Shown here piece after piece: positions 40,446 to 48,152 of a stretch of DNA of 53,693 bases. This DNA comes from an uncultured Flavobacteriales bacterium (GTDB lineage: Bacteria > Bacteroidota > Bacteroidia > Flavobacteriales > Crocinitomicaceae). Numbering within the stretch: the stretch's first letter is position 1; each line of letters starts with the position of its first letter. The stretch lies in the NCBI GenBank assembly GCA_946478775.1, contig CAMLDR010000006.1:1-53693 (forward strand), read 5' to 3'. Both the position numbers and the translations under genes were made by a program. A model generated the notes under the pieces. That model had not been told where the DNA came from and made no database searches. It was given only the letters and a program-made list of their open reading frames with translations.

Positions 40446-41267
40446 ATGGAAATCGCTATTAAAATTATTATCGGGATCGTGGCCCTTTTTCACGTGTATG
40501 TGATGTGGCTGGAAATGTTTGCCTGGACCACCAAAGGTCCGAAAACTTTCAAGAATTTCGAAAAGGAATTGTTCCCGAAAACGAAAGCGCTGGCGGCCAA
40601 CCAGGGTTTGTATAACGGTTTCCTGGCGGCAGGATTAATCTGGACTTTCTTTATCTGTAACCCGGAATGGCGATTCAATGTAAGTCTGTTCTTCCTGATC
40701 TGCGTTTCCGTTGCAGGGATTTACGGTGCACTGACTGCTGATAAAAAGATCTTCTTTGTTCAGGCTTTACCTGCATTGATAGGAATTATCTTGCTCTTAC
40801 TCTCACCCAGAAAGTGTGATACAACAACTGACGAGAAAGATTTAATGAAGGAACGATTGACCTATTTTTATGTTCATAATAATGTGCGTCATCAGCTGGA
40901 TACGGTATCCCGGTCTGAAATTCACACGATTAACGACAAAGACTCATTAATAGGAATGGGTTACGTGGATGTCAATGGCAAAGGGGTCGAAGTTTCGCTT
41001 TTCACAAATGTAAACCACGAATTTTCACCGGATGCAGATGCAAACTTTGGTTATATGGACGGAATCGGACGGATTTATGCTCATTCGATTACCTGGAGGG
41101 ATTTTAGCGTGCTTCAAACAAACAATGACAGTATTAATCACATCATCGCATTGGGATTGGGACGATTGACAGCATTGGAAACAGAGAATAGACATAAAAT
41201 ATCACCTCCTGTTATTCCACCTTTAGAAAAAACCGTTCAATTCCTCCCTATTGATACTGATAAATAA
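40446..41267 (+). CDS. DUF1304 membrane protein with a C-terminal extension of unknown function
   Basis: The 273-residue protein has a DUF1304 domain (about residues 1-121): four membrane helices, with the family's LFHVYVMWLEMFAW, NQGLYNGFLAAGLIW and ICVSVAGIYGALTADKKIFFVQALPALIGI. DUF1304 proteins usually end there, at about 120 residues. Here about 150 further residues follow, starting after LSPRKC and including YFYVHNNVRHQLDTVSRSEIH, VDVNGKGVEVSLFTNVNHEFSPDADANFGYMDGIGRIYAHS. I do not recognise this part; by charge it is soluble. It could be a real fusion or two genes joined by a lost stop. Confidence 0.88.
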   Translation: MEIAIKIIIGIVALFHVYVMWLEMFAWTTKGPKTFKNFEKELFPKTKALAANQGLYNGFLAAGLIWTFFICNPEWRFNVSLFFLICVSVAGIYGALTADKKIFFVQALPALIGIILLLLSPRKCDTTTDEKDLMKERLTYFYVHNNVRHQLDTVSRSEIHTINDKDSLIGMGYVDVNGKGVEVSLFTNVNHEFSPDADANFGYMDGIGRIYAHSITWRDFSVLQTNNDSINHIIALGLGRLTALETENRHKISPPVIPPLEKTVQFLPIDTDK

Positions 41268-41271
41268 ATCA

Positions 41272-41313
41272 AAAAATTGTAGGGACGCGATGCCTCGCGT
41301 CCCTACAATTTTT
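41272..41313. terminator. Bidirectional terminator built from a palindromic repeat
   Basis: A 19-bp perfect stem, with arms aaaaattgtagggacgcga and its complement, closes a 4-base loop (tgcc). Its tgtagggacgcga arm closely resembles tgtgggcacgcga of the palindromes at 24046 and 25329. It lies between convergent genes. Confidence 0.88.
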
Positions 41314-41318
41314 ATTTA

Positions 41319-41750
41319 TTAGTACCCGATCTTCCCGCGTTGATTCCCGTTAAACCACTCCAAAGCCAGGCGGTATCCTTCCATCCCGAAGCCCATGATC
41401 GAGCCCTCGCAAACGGCTGTGATTAATGAATTGTGCCGGAATTCTTCGCGCTGTGCCAGGTTGCTGATGTGAACTTCTACAACCGGAATTTCGATCCCCG
41501 AAATGGCATCGCGGATTGCAACGCTTGTATGCGTATATCCTCCGGCATTGAGAATAATACCTGTGTGTTTGGAGTCGTGAAGTGCATTGATCAGTTCACC
41601 TTCCACATTGCTTTGAATGTATTCGATTTCTCCGGTAAAGTTTTTCTTCAACTCTTCCAAAACATGCAAAAAGGTACGATTTCCATAAATTTCAGGCTCT
41701 CGTGTTCCTAAAAGATTTAAATTCGGGCCATTGAGAATTAGAATGCGCAT
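41319..41750 (-). CDS. aroQ: Type II 3-dehydroquinate dehydratase
   Basis: The 143-residue protein is the usual size of AroQ and converts 3-dehydroquinate to 3-dehydroshikimate, the third step of the shikimate pathway. The N-terminus MRILILNGPNLNLLGTREPEIYG is diagnostic: the active-site Tyr is in PEIYG and the flexible-loop Arg in GTREPEIYG. Further motifs are IQSNVEGELINALHD, GIILNAGGYTHTSVAIRDAI and VEVHISNLAQREEFRHNS, which has the catalytic His. It is cytoplasmic and forms a dodecamer in known cases. It is divergent from xerD, with two bases between start codons. Confidence 0.97.
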   Translation of the reverse strand: MRILILNGPNLNLLGTREPEIYGNRTFLHVLEELKKNFTGEIEYIQSNVEGELINALHDSKHTGIILNAGGYTHTSVAIRDAISGIEIPVVEVHISNLAQREEFRHNSLITAVCEGSIMGFGMEGYRLALEWFNGNQRGKIGY

Positions 41751-41752
41751 AA

Positions 41753-42658
41753 GTGAAAGATTGGGAACGCTATATTAAACAATTTGTTCATTACCTGAAG
41801 ATAGAACGAAGCCTGGCAGAAAATTCCATTTTTGCTTATCAACAAGACATTGCTAAGTTAAGGGACTTTTGTGAATCTTACACACTTTCACCCGAGCACA
41901 TTCAAACAGGGCATTTAAAACAGTTTATCGCCGAATTGTATGACATGGGATTAAGTCCGCGCTCTCAAGCCCGCATTATTAGTGGCTGGAAGCAGTTTTT
42001 CGATTTTTTGCTCATGGAAGATATCCGGAAAGATGACCCCTCGGAAAGTTTGGAACTCCCCAAAATCGGAAGAAAATTACCCGAAGTCTTAACGATTGAA
42101 GAAATCGATGCCATGATTGCGGCTATTGATCTTAGTTCAAACGAGGGGCAGCGCAACAAAGCGATCATTGAAACGCTTTACAGCTGCGGACTTCGTGTCA
42201 GCGAATTGGTTTCCCTGCGATTTGAAGATTGCTTTTTCGATGAGGGTTTCATACGTGTCATTGGAAAAGGGAATAAAGAGCGCTTGGTTCCAGTCAGTCC
42301 GAGTGTGGTCGAAGAAGTGACTTTCTATGCGGAAAATGACCGCGGAAATGTTCCGGTCAAAAAAGGAAACGAAGCAATTGTATTTCTGAACCGGCGTGGT
42401 GCTCAACTTACCCGCATTATGATTTATACGATCATTACCCGATTGGCGGAAGCTGCCGGAATCAAGAAAAAGGTCAGTCCGCATACTTTCCGGCATTCTT
42501 TTGCCACTCACCTGATCGAGGGTGGAGCAAACCTCCGTGCAGTTCAGGATATGCTGGGCCATGAAAACATTACGACAACAGAGATTTACACGCATTTGGA
42601 TCAGCGCTTTTTGCGCGAGGCGATTTTAACTTATCATCCGAGGAACACTTTGAATTGA
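41753..42658 (+). CDS. xerD: Tyrosine recombinase XerD
   Basis: The 301-residue protein begins at GTG and matches XerD end to end: a core-binding domain (about 1-105) with FVHYLKIERSLAENSIFAYQQDI and a catalytic domain. The six active residues, Arg148 (SCGLRVSE), Lys172 (GKGNKER), His244 and Arg247 (HTFRHSF), His270 (LGHENI) and Tyr279 (TEIYTHL), have the same numbering as in Escherichia coli XerD. With XerC it resolves chromosome dimers at dif. Housekeeping function is most likely. It is not near any mobile element in the window, although it is 16 kb from the tRNA-Ser repeat. Confidence 0.96.
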   Translation: MKDWERYIKQFVHYLKIERSLAENSIFAYQQDIAKLRDFCESYTLSPEHIQTGHLKQFIAELYDMGLSPRSQARIISGWKQFFDFLLMEDIRKDDPSESLELPKIGRKLPEVLTIEEIDAMIAAIDLSSNEGQRNKAIIETLYSCGLRVSELVSLRFEDCFFDEGFIRVIGKGNKERLVPVSPSVVEEVTFYAENDRGNVPVKKGNEAIVFLNRRGAQLTRIMIYTIITRLAEAAGIKKKVSPHTFRHSFATHLIEGGANLRAVQDMLGHENITTTEIYTHLDQRFLREAILTYHPRNTLN

Positions 42659-42666
42659 TTCGTATC

Positions 42667-44232
42667 CTAAAACTTAAAGGCTATCCCGAACTGCGGGGAG
42701 AATAAGATCGATTTCCTTCTGTCGATGTAAGCATTTTGATTTTTCCCCATGAGTTCATACCGCGAATCCAGCCCGACCCGGAAACGGAATCGGTTCCAAT
42801 CATAATAGGCACTGAGACTCACTAAAATTTGCGAACTGGAACTCGAACCGGTGCCTGAACTGTCTGAAAATTTGAAGGTGCTTCTGGAATAGTAATAGCC
42901 GGGGCTCACTGCCAAACCAAATCCGCTTCCCAGGTTAAAATTGAACTGAGCCTTCAACCCGAATGCAAAACGGGTAATCTGTGAATTGCTGTTCACTTCC
43001 AGGGTTTGATTGAGTGTATCGTAATTATTCTGATAAGTATAGCCGAGTGTATCTGTCATTGACGTATCCAAAATGGGGATCGAATCCATTCCCACGAAAT
43101 AGACAGAACTCGTGGTTGTTTCCTGGCGATAGGATTCTTTTCCTGCTCCGTACTCGCCATCAAGGGTCACATATTTCAACGGGCCAAGGTTTACACTTCT
43201 GGAAAAACCCAAACCGATCTGGTAAGAATCAGCACTTTTCAATGTGAAATCGGTTTTAGAAGTTTTCACTCCAAAACGCGGACCACCATAGATTTCTATC
43301 ATCCAATTCCTTTTTGATGGTGGGATTACTCTACCCGGATTATTTGGTGTTAAAATTGAATCAACTGCAGCAACATCCGCTATCGAATCTGCCGGCTCCG
43401 TTTTTGCTTTACCAATTTCCCCTTTATCCGGTTTCGACCCGGGCGATGCTTCCTTTTGATTGTCCTTAGCATCCGGAAGTTGGTTCTTTTCTATGGCAAC
43501 AACTTCATCGCTATTTCCTTCAGAACCAATCAGTCCCTCGTTCTTCGCAATGGAATTGTTTTTCCCGGCAGAAAAGGCAGTCTTCTTTTTCAAAGGAGTT
43601 TTAATTGCCTTCTTTTTAGGAGATCCCGCCGCTTTATTTTGAGTTTGTGCTGCTTTTTGCTTTGATCGTTTGGAACTTTCCTCTTGGGCATCGGCTGCAC
43701 CATTTTTTGCGGAATAGGTTGTTCTTTTTTTCGAATTGGTTTTCAAAGAGTTCTTTTGAGCCGAACTTAACGGTTCACTCTCTCCATCATTTTCCATCGC
43801 CGGAGATCCTTTTCCACCTGTTCGCTTACTGGCTTTTTGCTTTCCGGTATTCGTTTGATCCATTTGAGCAGCCGCCTTTTTCTGATCCTTTAATTCTGAC
43901 TGCTCATTTTGCTGGTTTACTTCCGCGCTTACCGGATCACCAGTTGTTTCTGCAGCGTTATTTCCGTCTGTTTTTGAATGAGTATTTGAATCGGGATTTG
44001 ACGCCAGTAAACCTGAACCTGATGAAGTAACTAATCCGCTCTTAATAACAGCAAATGCAGTTCCCGCCAGCAATAAAACCAAGATAGTAGACCACCAGAA
44101 AATCCATCTGCGTTTGATTTTTTTTGTCCCAAGCTGCTTGTCAATTTCCATTTTCACAGAAACAGGCGGAGTCACTTCGAAATTTTCAAAGGCTCCCTGG
44201 AATAACTTCTCTATGTTATTTTCCTCTTTCAT
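42667..44232 (-). CDS. Inner-membrane-anchored protein with outer-membrane barrel domain, partner of ECF sigma factor
   Basis: The 521-residue protein has an acidic N-terminal segment of about 40 residues (cytoplasmic), one membrane helix at 43-64 (WIFWWSTILVLLLAGTAFAVI), a linker of about 245 residues rich in Lys, Asn, Ser, Ala and Gln (65-308), and a C-terminal domain of about 210 residues made of amphipathic strands ending in SPQFGIAFKF, typical of outer-membrane barrels. The start overlaps the sigma stop by four bases (ATGA). The short cytoplasmic end fits an anti-sigma segment; the linker is long enough to cross the periplasm. It has no cleavable signal peptide. Function is inferred from context. 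Confidence 0.88.
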   Translation of the reverse strand: MKEENNIEKLFQGAFENFEVTPPVSVKMEIDKQLGTKKIKRRWIFWWSTILVLLLAGTAFAVIKSGLVTSSGSGLLASNPDSNTHSKTDGNNAAETTGDPVSAEVNQQNEQSELKDQKKAAAQMDQTNTGKQKASKRTGGKGSPAMENDGESEPLSSAQKNSLKTNSKKRTTYSAKNGAADAQEESSKRSKQKAAQTQNKAAGSPKKKAIKTPLKKKTAFSAGKNNSIAKNEGLIGSEGNSDEVVAIEKNQLPDAKDNQKEASPGSKPDKGEIGKAKTEPADSIADVAAVDSILTPNNPGRVIPPSKRNWMIEIYGGPRFGVKTSKTDFTLKSADSYQIGLGFSRSVNLGPLKYVTLDGEYGAGKESYRQETTTSSVYFVGMDSIPILDTSMTDTLGYTYQNNYDTLNQTLEVNSNSQITRFAFGLKAQFNFNLGSGFGLAVSPGYYYSRSTFKFSDSSGTGSSSSSQILVSLSAYYDWNRFRFRVGLDSRYELMGKNQNAYIDRRKSILFSPQFGIAFKF

Positions 44233-44768
44233 GCTCTGTTGATTGATACTTCAAGCAAGCTGCGAATCATCTTCTTAGCCTTGAAATATTGGGTTTTACT
44301 GGTGCTTTCGGAAATGGACAAATAGGCTGCAATTTCCTTGTGCGTTAAGTTCTCGATTACAAACAGGTTAAAAATGGTCCTGTAGCCATCGGGTAGTTCA
44401 TTCAGGATTTGGATTAATTTCTTTTTTAATTGTTCCTGATCTTCTGCATCAAACTCCATTTCCTGCTGTTCATCAAAAAAATCGTCGTCTTCGTGCAGTT
44501 CGAACCGGTAATTTTTTTGGATGTATGTTAAAGCGGTATTGATGGTGATTGTTTTTATCCAGGCAGCCAAAGGTTTATCTATTGAATACTGCTCACAGTT
44601 CTTATAAACCTTGATGAATGATTCCTGTAAAACATCCTGCGCATCATCCGAACACCGCGTATATCGAAGACATAGTCCGAACATGGCCGCAGAAAATGCA
44701 GCATACACGGCATCGAAAGCCTTTCGATTGCCTTTTGAAAATTGTTCTTCTATTTCTTTCGTCAGCAC
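44229..44768 (-). CDS. ECF-family RNA polymerase sigma factor
   Basis: The 179-residue protein is of ECF size. Region 2 lies at about residues 20-90 (FSAAMFGLCLRYTRCSDDAQDVLQESFIKVYKN…LAAWIKTITINTAL) and region 4 at about 120-175 (LPDGYRTIFNLFVIENLTHKEIAAYLSISESTSKTQYFKAKKMIRSLL). Sigma 1.1 and 3 are absent. The stop overlaps the start of the barrel protein by four bases. ECF factors of this kind are held by a membrane anti-sigma factor, and the next gene is the only candidate. The target promoters are unknown. Confidence 0.95.
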   Translation of the reverse strand: MLTKEIEEQFSKGNRKAFDAVYAAFSAAMFGLCLRYTRCSDDAQDVLQESFIKVYKNCEQYSIDKPLAAWIKTITINTALTYIQKNYRFELHEDDDFFDEQQEMEFDAEDQEQLKKKLIQILNELPDGYRTIFNLFVIENLTHKEIAAYLSISESTSKTQYFKAKKMIRSLLEVSINRA

Positions 44769-44892
44769 GTAATTATCAGTTCGGATTCCCCCTCGAAAAG
44801 GTGAAAAGTTTAATTTATTTCATCTGGTATTGTTTTTTACGTTCTAACCCAGTTACTAAGGTCAAAACAAAAAGGTTGCCTGGAAATAAAAA

Positions 44893-45897
44893 TTAATACA
44901 GTTCCGTTCCTTCGATCCGAATTCTTGCCTTTGCAATAAATTGCCCGAGGCTTTCAAAATAAGCATTTCGATGGCGCTGATTCTCCTCGGAAATTTTTAC
45001 ACAGCTTTTCAGCATGGATTGAAAAACGGCAAACGATTTATTGACATAATCCTGGTCGATTGTATAAAGGTAGTTCATCATGTTATGCGTAATGTACAAC
45101 ATGCGGTAAGCGTTGGTTTCCGAAATAATTGTGTTGTCCTGGATATAGGTTTGGTGCAAGTACAAATGGAAGTTATCCGCATCCGTAATCACGGGTTGGC
45201 CTTTGATGAATTTCCTTCCGATTTCCGCCTGTTTTTTAATATGCTCTACCAAAGAAGCTACTTCATCAATCAGGAAAATGGCGTCTTCCGGAGTTTCGAA
45301 ATACCCGAGTTCATAGAAAGAAACGATTTCACGGATCAATCCTTTTCCGGCATCGTACCCAATGACTTCTGTGGATTTAACACGGATGTAAAAATTCGCC
45401 ATCTGCTGCAAATGCTCATCCGAAATATCGCCTTTCCATCCTTTGTGAAACTTCACATCGTCCAATTGTCCCAACTTCAGATAACATTTCCCGAAATACA
45501 GTAATTTGAAACGCAAAAGGGCCGATGAGTTCAATAACTGGAAAATGATCAGATCGAGGTTAGACATATAAAGTTCCTGTGAACGCTGGGCGACCATCCG
45601 TTTAAAACCGTCCATGATGCCGTTCAGGTAAGTTTCAAAAGAAAATTCCGAACGCTGGATCGGGTTATACTGGAAAGTGACGCTCTTCCCCGAAACACCG
45701 ATGATCTTATCGATTGACAGATCGTACTTCTGACAAAGCAGGTTAATTTCTTCCGGCTTCAGTGCTGTTTCACCGCGCGCTCTCCGATAGGCTGAGTCCC
45801 GCGACAATTCCAAATCATCCATCAATAATTTACCCAACGAGGTATCTGGAGGAAGCTTTGCTTTTAGCTGTTCAAGTAGTCGGTTCTGAATGTCCAT
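44893..45897 (-). CDS. Helix-turn-helix transcriptional regulator, large helical C-terminal domain
   Basis: I start at the ATG giving MDIQNRLLEQLKAKLPPD; an earlier ATG 16 codons upstream runs into the intergenic region. The 334-residue protein opens with an XRE-type helix-turn-helix (about 16-70: SLGKLLMDDLELSRDSAYRRARGETALKPEEINLLCQKYDLSI). The remaining 260 residues are mainly helical, without membrane segments (for example NLDLIIFQLLNSSALLRFKLLYFGKCYLKLG, EDAIFLIDEVASLVEHIKKQAE). I do not recognise a sensor domain. It is divergent from the TPR/SpoIIE gene, 107 bases away, and may regulate it. Confidence 0.87.
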   Translation of the reverse strand: MDIQNRLLEQLKAKLPPDTSLGKLLMDDLELSRDSAYRRARGETALKPEEINLLCQKYDLSIDKIIGVSGKSVTFQYNPIQRSEFSFETYLNGIMDGFKRMVAQRSQELYMSNLDLIIFQLLNSSALLRFKLLYFGKCYLKLGQLDDVKFHKGWKGDISDEHLQQMANFYIRVKSTEVIGYDAGKGLIREIVSFYELGYFETPEDAIFLIDEVASLVEHIKKQAEIGRKFIKGQPVITDADNFHLYLHQTYIQDNTIISETNAYRMLYITHNMMNYLYTIDQDYVNKSFAVFQSMLKSCVKISEENQRHRNAYFESLGQFIAKARIRIEGTELY

Positions 45898-46004
45898 GCC
45901 CAAAAATAGGATTTTTATTGAATATCTAAAATAGTTCCCACCCAAACGAATCCACTCCGGGATTAATTGGTAATTTGGCTAACTCATTCAAACTGCGCTA
46001 GCTA

Positions 46005-48083
46005 ATGACTCGTTTATTCTTATTTCTAGGTCTGTTATTGCCACATATTCTGAAAGCACAGACCCCGGACATAGATTCACTTAAAAACCTGTTGTCAAAA
46101 ACAAAAGAACAGGATACGAACAAGGTGAACATTTATATCAACCTGTGTGCAGCCAGCAGTTCCATCGGAGAATTCCGTTTACAAAAAAAATATGCTCAGG
46201 AAGGTCTTATTTTGGCCAAAAAAATCAAGTGGGAGAAGGGAGAAGCATTATTGCTCCGGAATATGGGGAGTTATTACTACAATATGGGAGACGCTCCAAA
46301 ATCCATGGAGAAATTCGAGGCTTCTCTTAAACTCTACAAAAAAATAGGTTTTACAAAAGGCCAGGCATCCTGCTATCACGATATGGCAATGGTTTTCCAG
46401 GAACAGGGGGATATCCCGAAAACACTGGAATACTACCACCGGAGTTTGAAAATCAGAGAGCAAAACAAGGACGATGCCGGGATTGCAGCCAGCCTTTGCA
46501 ATATTGGGATTGTTTATACGGACCAGGGGAAATTGGATAAAGCCATGGAATACCTTGAAAGAGCTTTGGTGATCGCTGAAAAAATAGGCCGGGACGGAAC
46601 CGCCGCCTACTGTCTTGGAAATATGGGAATTGTTGCTTCCGAGAAAAAAGATTATCACAAGGCACTTTATTACTATGATCGCTGTCTTAAAACAAGTGAG
46701 AAGATGGACGACCTTCCAAGCATTGCCATGTCATTGAACAATATGGGCCTGGCTTACAGAGACCTGGAGGATTATCCGAAATCATTGGAATACACTTTTC
46801 AAAGTTTAGAACTGAAAGAAGAAATGGGAGACAAATGGGGAATATCTATTTGTTATCTCAACATCGGCGAAACTTATTTCCTCCAAAATGACACTCCAAA
46901 AGCATTGGAATATGCAAAAAAGAGCCTGGCACTTGCCCGGGAACTGGAATTCCTTCAAACAGTTAGTAATGCCGCCGATCTGCTTAGCAGGATCTATTAC
47001 AAACAAGGAAAAGGAATGGATGCCCTGGAAATGTTCAAACTTTCCGTTCAGGCGCGTGACAGCGTAAACGATCAGGAAGCAAGAGACGCTTCCATTCAAC
47101 GGGATATGCAATATCATTTTGACAGAAAACAATTAAAAGACAGCCTGGAAGTTGCGGAAGAACGAAAAATAAATGGCGTAAAACTGAAACAGGAAAAAAC
47201 TCAGCGCTATTTTCTTTATGGCGGACTGTTACTGCTCCTGGTTTTTGCCGGCTTTATATACAATCGCTTTCAGTTGGCGCAAAAACAGAAAAAGGAAATT
47301 GAGCATCACAAACACATCGTAGAAGAAAAAAACAAAGAAATTACGGATAGTATCAATTATGCGAAGCGGCTACAGGAAGCCATTTTGCCTGCTCCTTCAT
47401 ACGTGGATGCATTTGTTCCAAATAACTTTATCCTTTACAAACCAAAAGATATTGTTGCGGGTGATTTCTATTGGGCAGAACACTACCAGGGAAAATTTTT
47501 CATCGCCGCCGCAGACAGCACAGGGCACGGAGTTCCCGGCGCAATGGTTTCCGTAGTCTGTTCCAATGCATTGAATCGTGCAGTGATGGAATTCAATTTA
47601 ACCGATCCCGGGAAAATCCTGGACAAAACCCGTGAATTGGTTATTGAAACATTTGAGAGAAGCAGTGACAATGTAAAAGACGGAATGGATATTTCATTAT
47701 TGTGCATCGATGATTCCACGAAACAAATAACCTGGGCCGGGGCAAACAATGCTTTGTGGTATTTGCAGGATCAGGAAATGAAGGAAATCAAAGCTGACAA
47801 ACAGCCCATTGGAAAATCTGAACAAGCGAAACCATTCACCACGCATTCTTTGGATTACAAACCAGAAACCACCTTCTATCTGTTTACAGACGGATATGCC
47901 GATCAGTTTGGAGGACCCAAAGGAAAAAAATTCAAATACAAACCCATGCAGGAATTATTGGTTTCGACCCATTCCAATGATCACCTCAAAAATCAACTGA
48001 GCAAGTTGGATGCATTTATTGAACAATGGAAAGGCGATCTGGAACAAGTGGATGATATTTGTATTATCGGGATTAAAATCTGA
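46005..48083 (+). CDS. TPR-repeat, membrane-anchored SpoIIE (PP2C) phosphatase
   Basis: The 692-residue protein has a signal peptide (to KAQ, residue 19), about seven tetratricopeptide repeats in the periplasm (about 40-350; GNMGIVASEKKDYHKALYYYDRCLKTSEK is a good example), one membrane helix (402-420), a short coiled coil (HHKHIVEEKNKEITDSINYAKRLQ) and a cytoplasmic PP2C domain of the SpoIIE type. Metal aspartates are visible as Asp487 (GDFYW), Asp504 (DSTGHGVPGA), Asp629 (LFTDGY) and Asp684 (VDDICIIG). It likely senses something outside and dephosphorylates an anti-anti-sigma factor or similar protein; none is encoded next to it. Confidence 0.94.
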   Translation: MTRLFLFLGLLLPHILKAQTPDIDSLKNLLSKTKEQDTNKVNIYINLCAASSSIGEFRLQKKYAQEGLILAKKIKWEKGEALLLRNMGSYYYNMGDAPKSMEKFEASLKLYKKIGFTKGQASCYHDMAMVFQEQGDIPKTLEYYHRSLKIREQNKDDAGIAASLCNIGIVYTDQGKLDKAMEYLERALVIAEKIGRDGTAAYCLGNMGIVASEKKDYHKALYYYDRCLKTSEKMDDLPSIAMSLNNMGLAYRDLEDYPKSLEYTFQSLELKEEMGDKWGISICYLNIGETYFLQNDTPKALEYAKKSLALARELEFLQTVSNAADLLSRIYYKQGKGMDALEMFKLSVQARDSVNDQEARDASIQRDMQYHFDRKQLKDSLEVAEERKINGVKLKQEKTQRYFLYGGLLLLLVFAGFIYNRFQLAQKQKKEIEHHKHIVEEKNKEITDSINYAKRLQEAILPAPSYVDAFVPNNFILYKPKDIVAGDFYWAEHYQGKFFIAAADSTGHGVPGAMVSVVCSNALNRAVMEFNLTDPGKILDKTRELVIETFERSSDNVKDGMDISLLCIDDSTKQITWAGANNALWYLQDQEMKEIKADKQPIGKSEQAKPFTTHSLDYKPETTFYLFTDGYADQFGGPKGKKFKYKPMQELLVSTHSNDHLKNQLSKLDAFIEQWKGDLEQVDDICIIGIKI

Positions 48084-48102
48084 AGCAGTAGTCATAAGCA
48101 AA

Positions 48103-48128
48103 AAAGCCGTCCATTGCTGAACGGCTTT
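48103..48128. terminator. Bidirectional intrinsic terminator
   Basis: The 8-bp stem aaagccgt / acggcttt closes a 10-base loop, with an A-tract on the left and T on the right. It lies between convergent genes. Confidence 0.75.
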
Positions 48129-48152
48129 CATTCACGAATTGATTCAACTCAA

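Noticed and set aside
41753..42658. xerD as the integrase of a mobile element linked to the tRNA-Ser repeat
   Set aside because: Its six catalytic residues share exact numbering with housekeeping XerD, and it sits next to aroQ rather than at an att site.
44941..45504. 187-codon plus-strand reading frame
   Set aside because: It lies entirely inside the HTH regulator gene on the other strand, with no domain or upstream signals.
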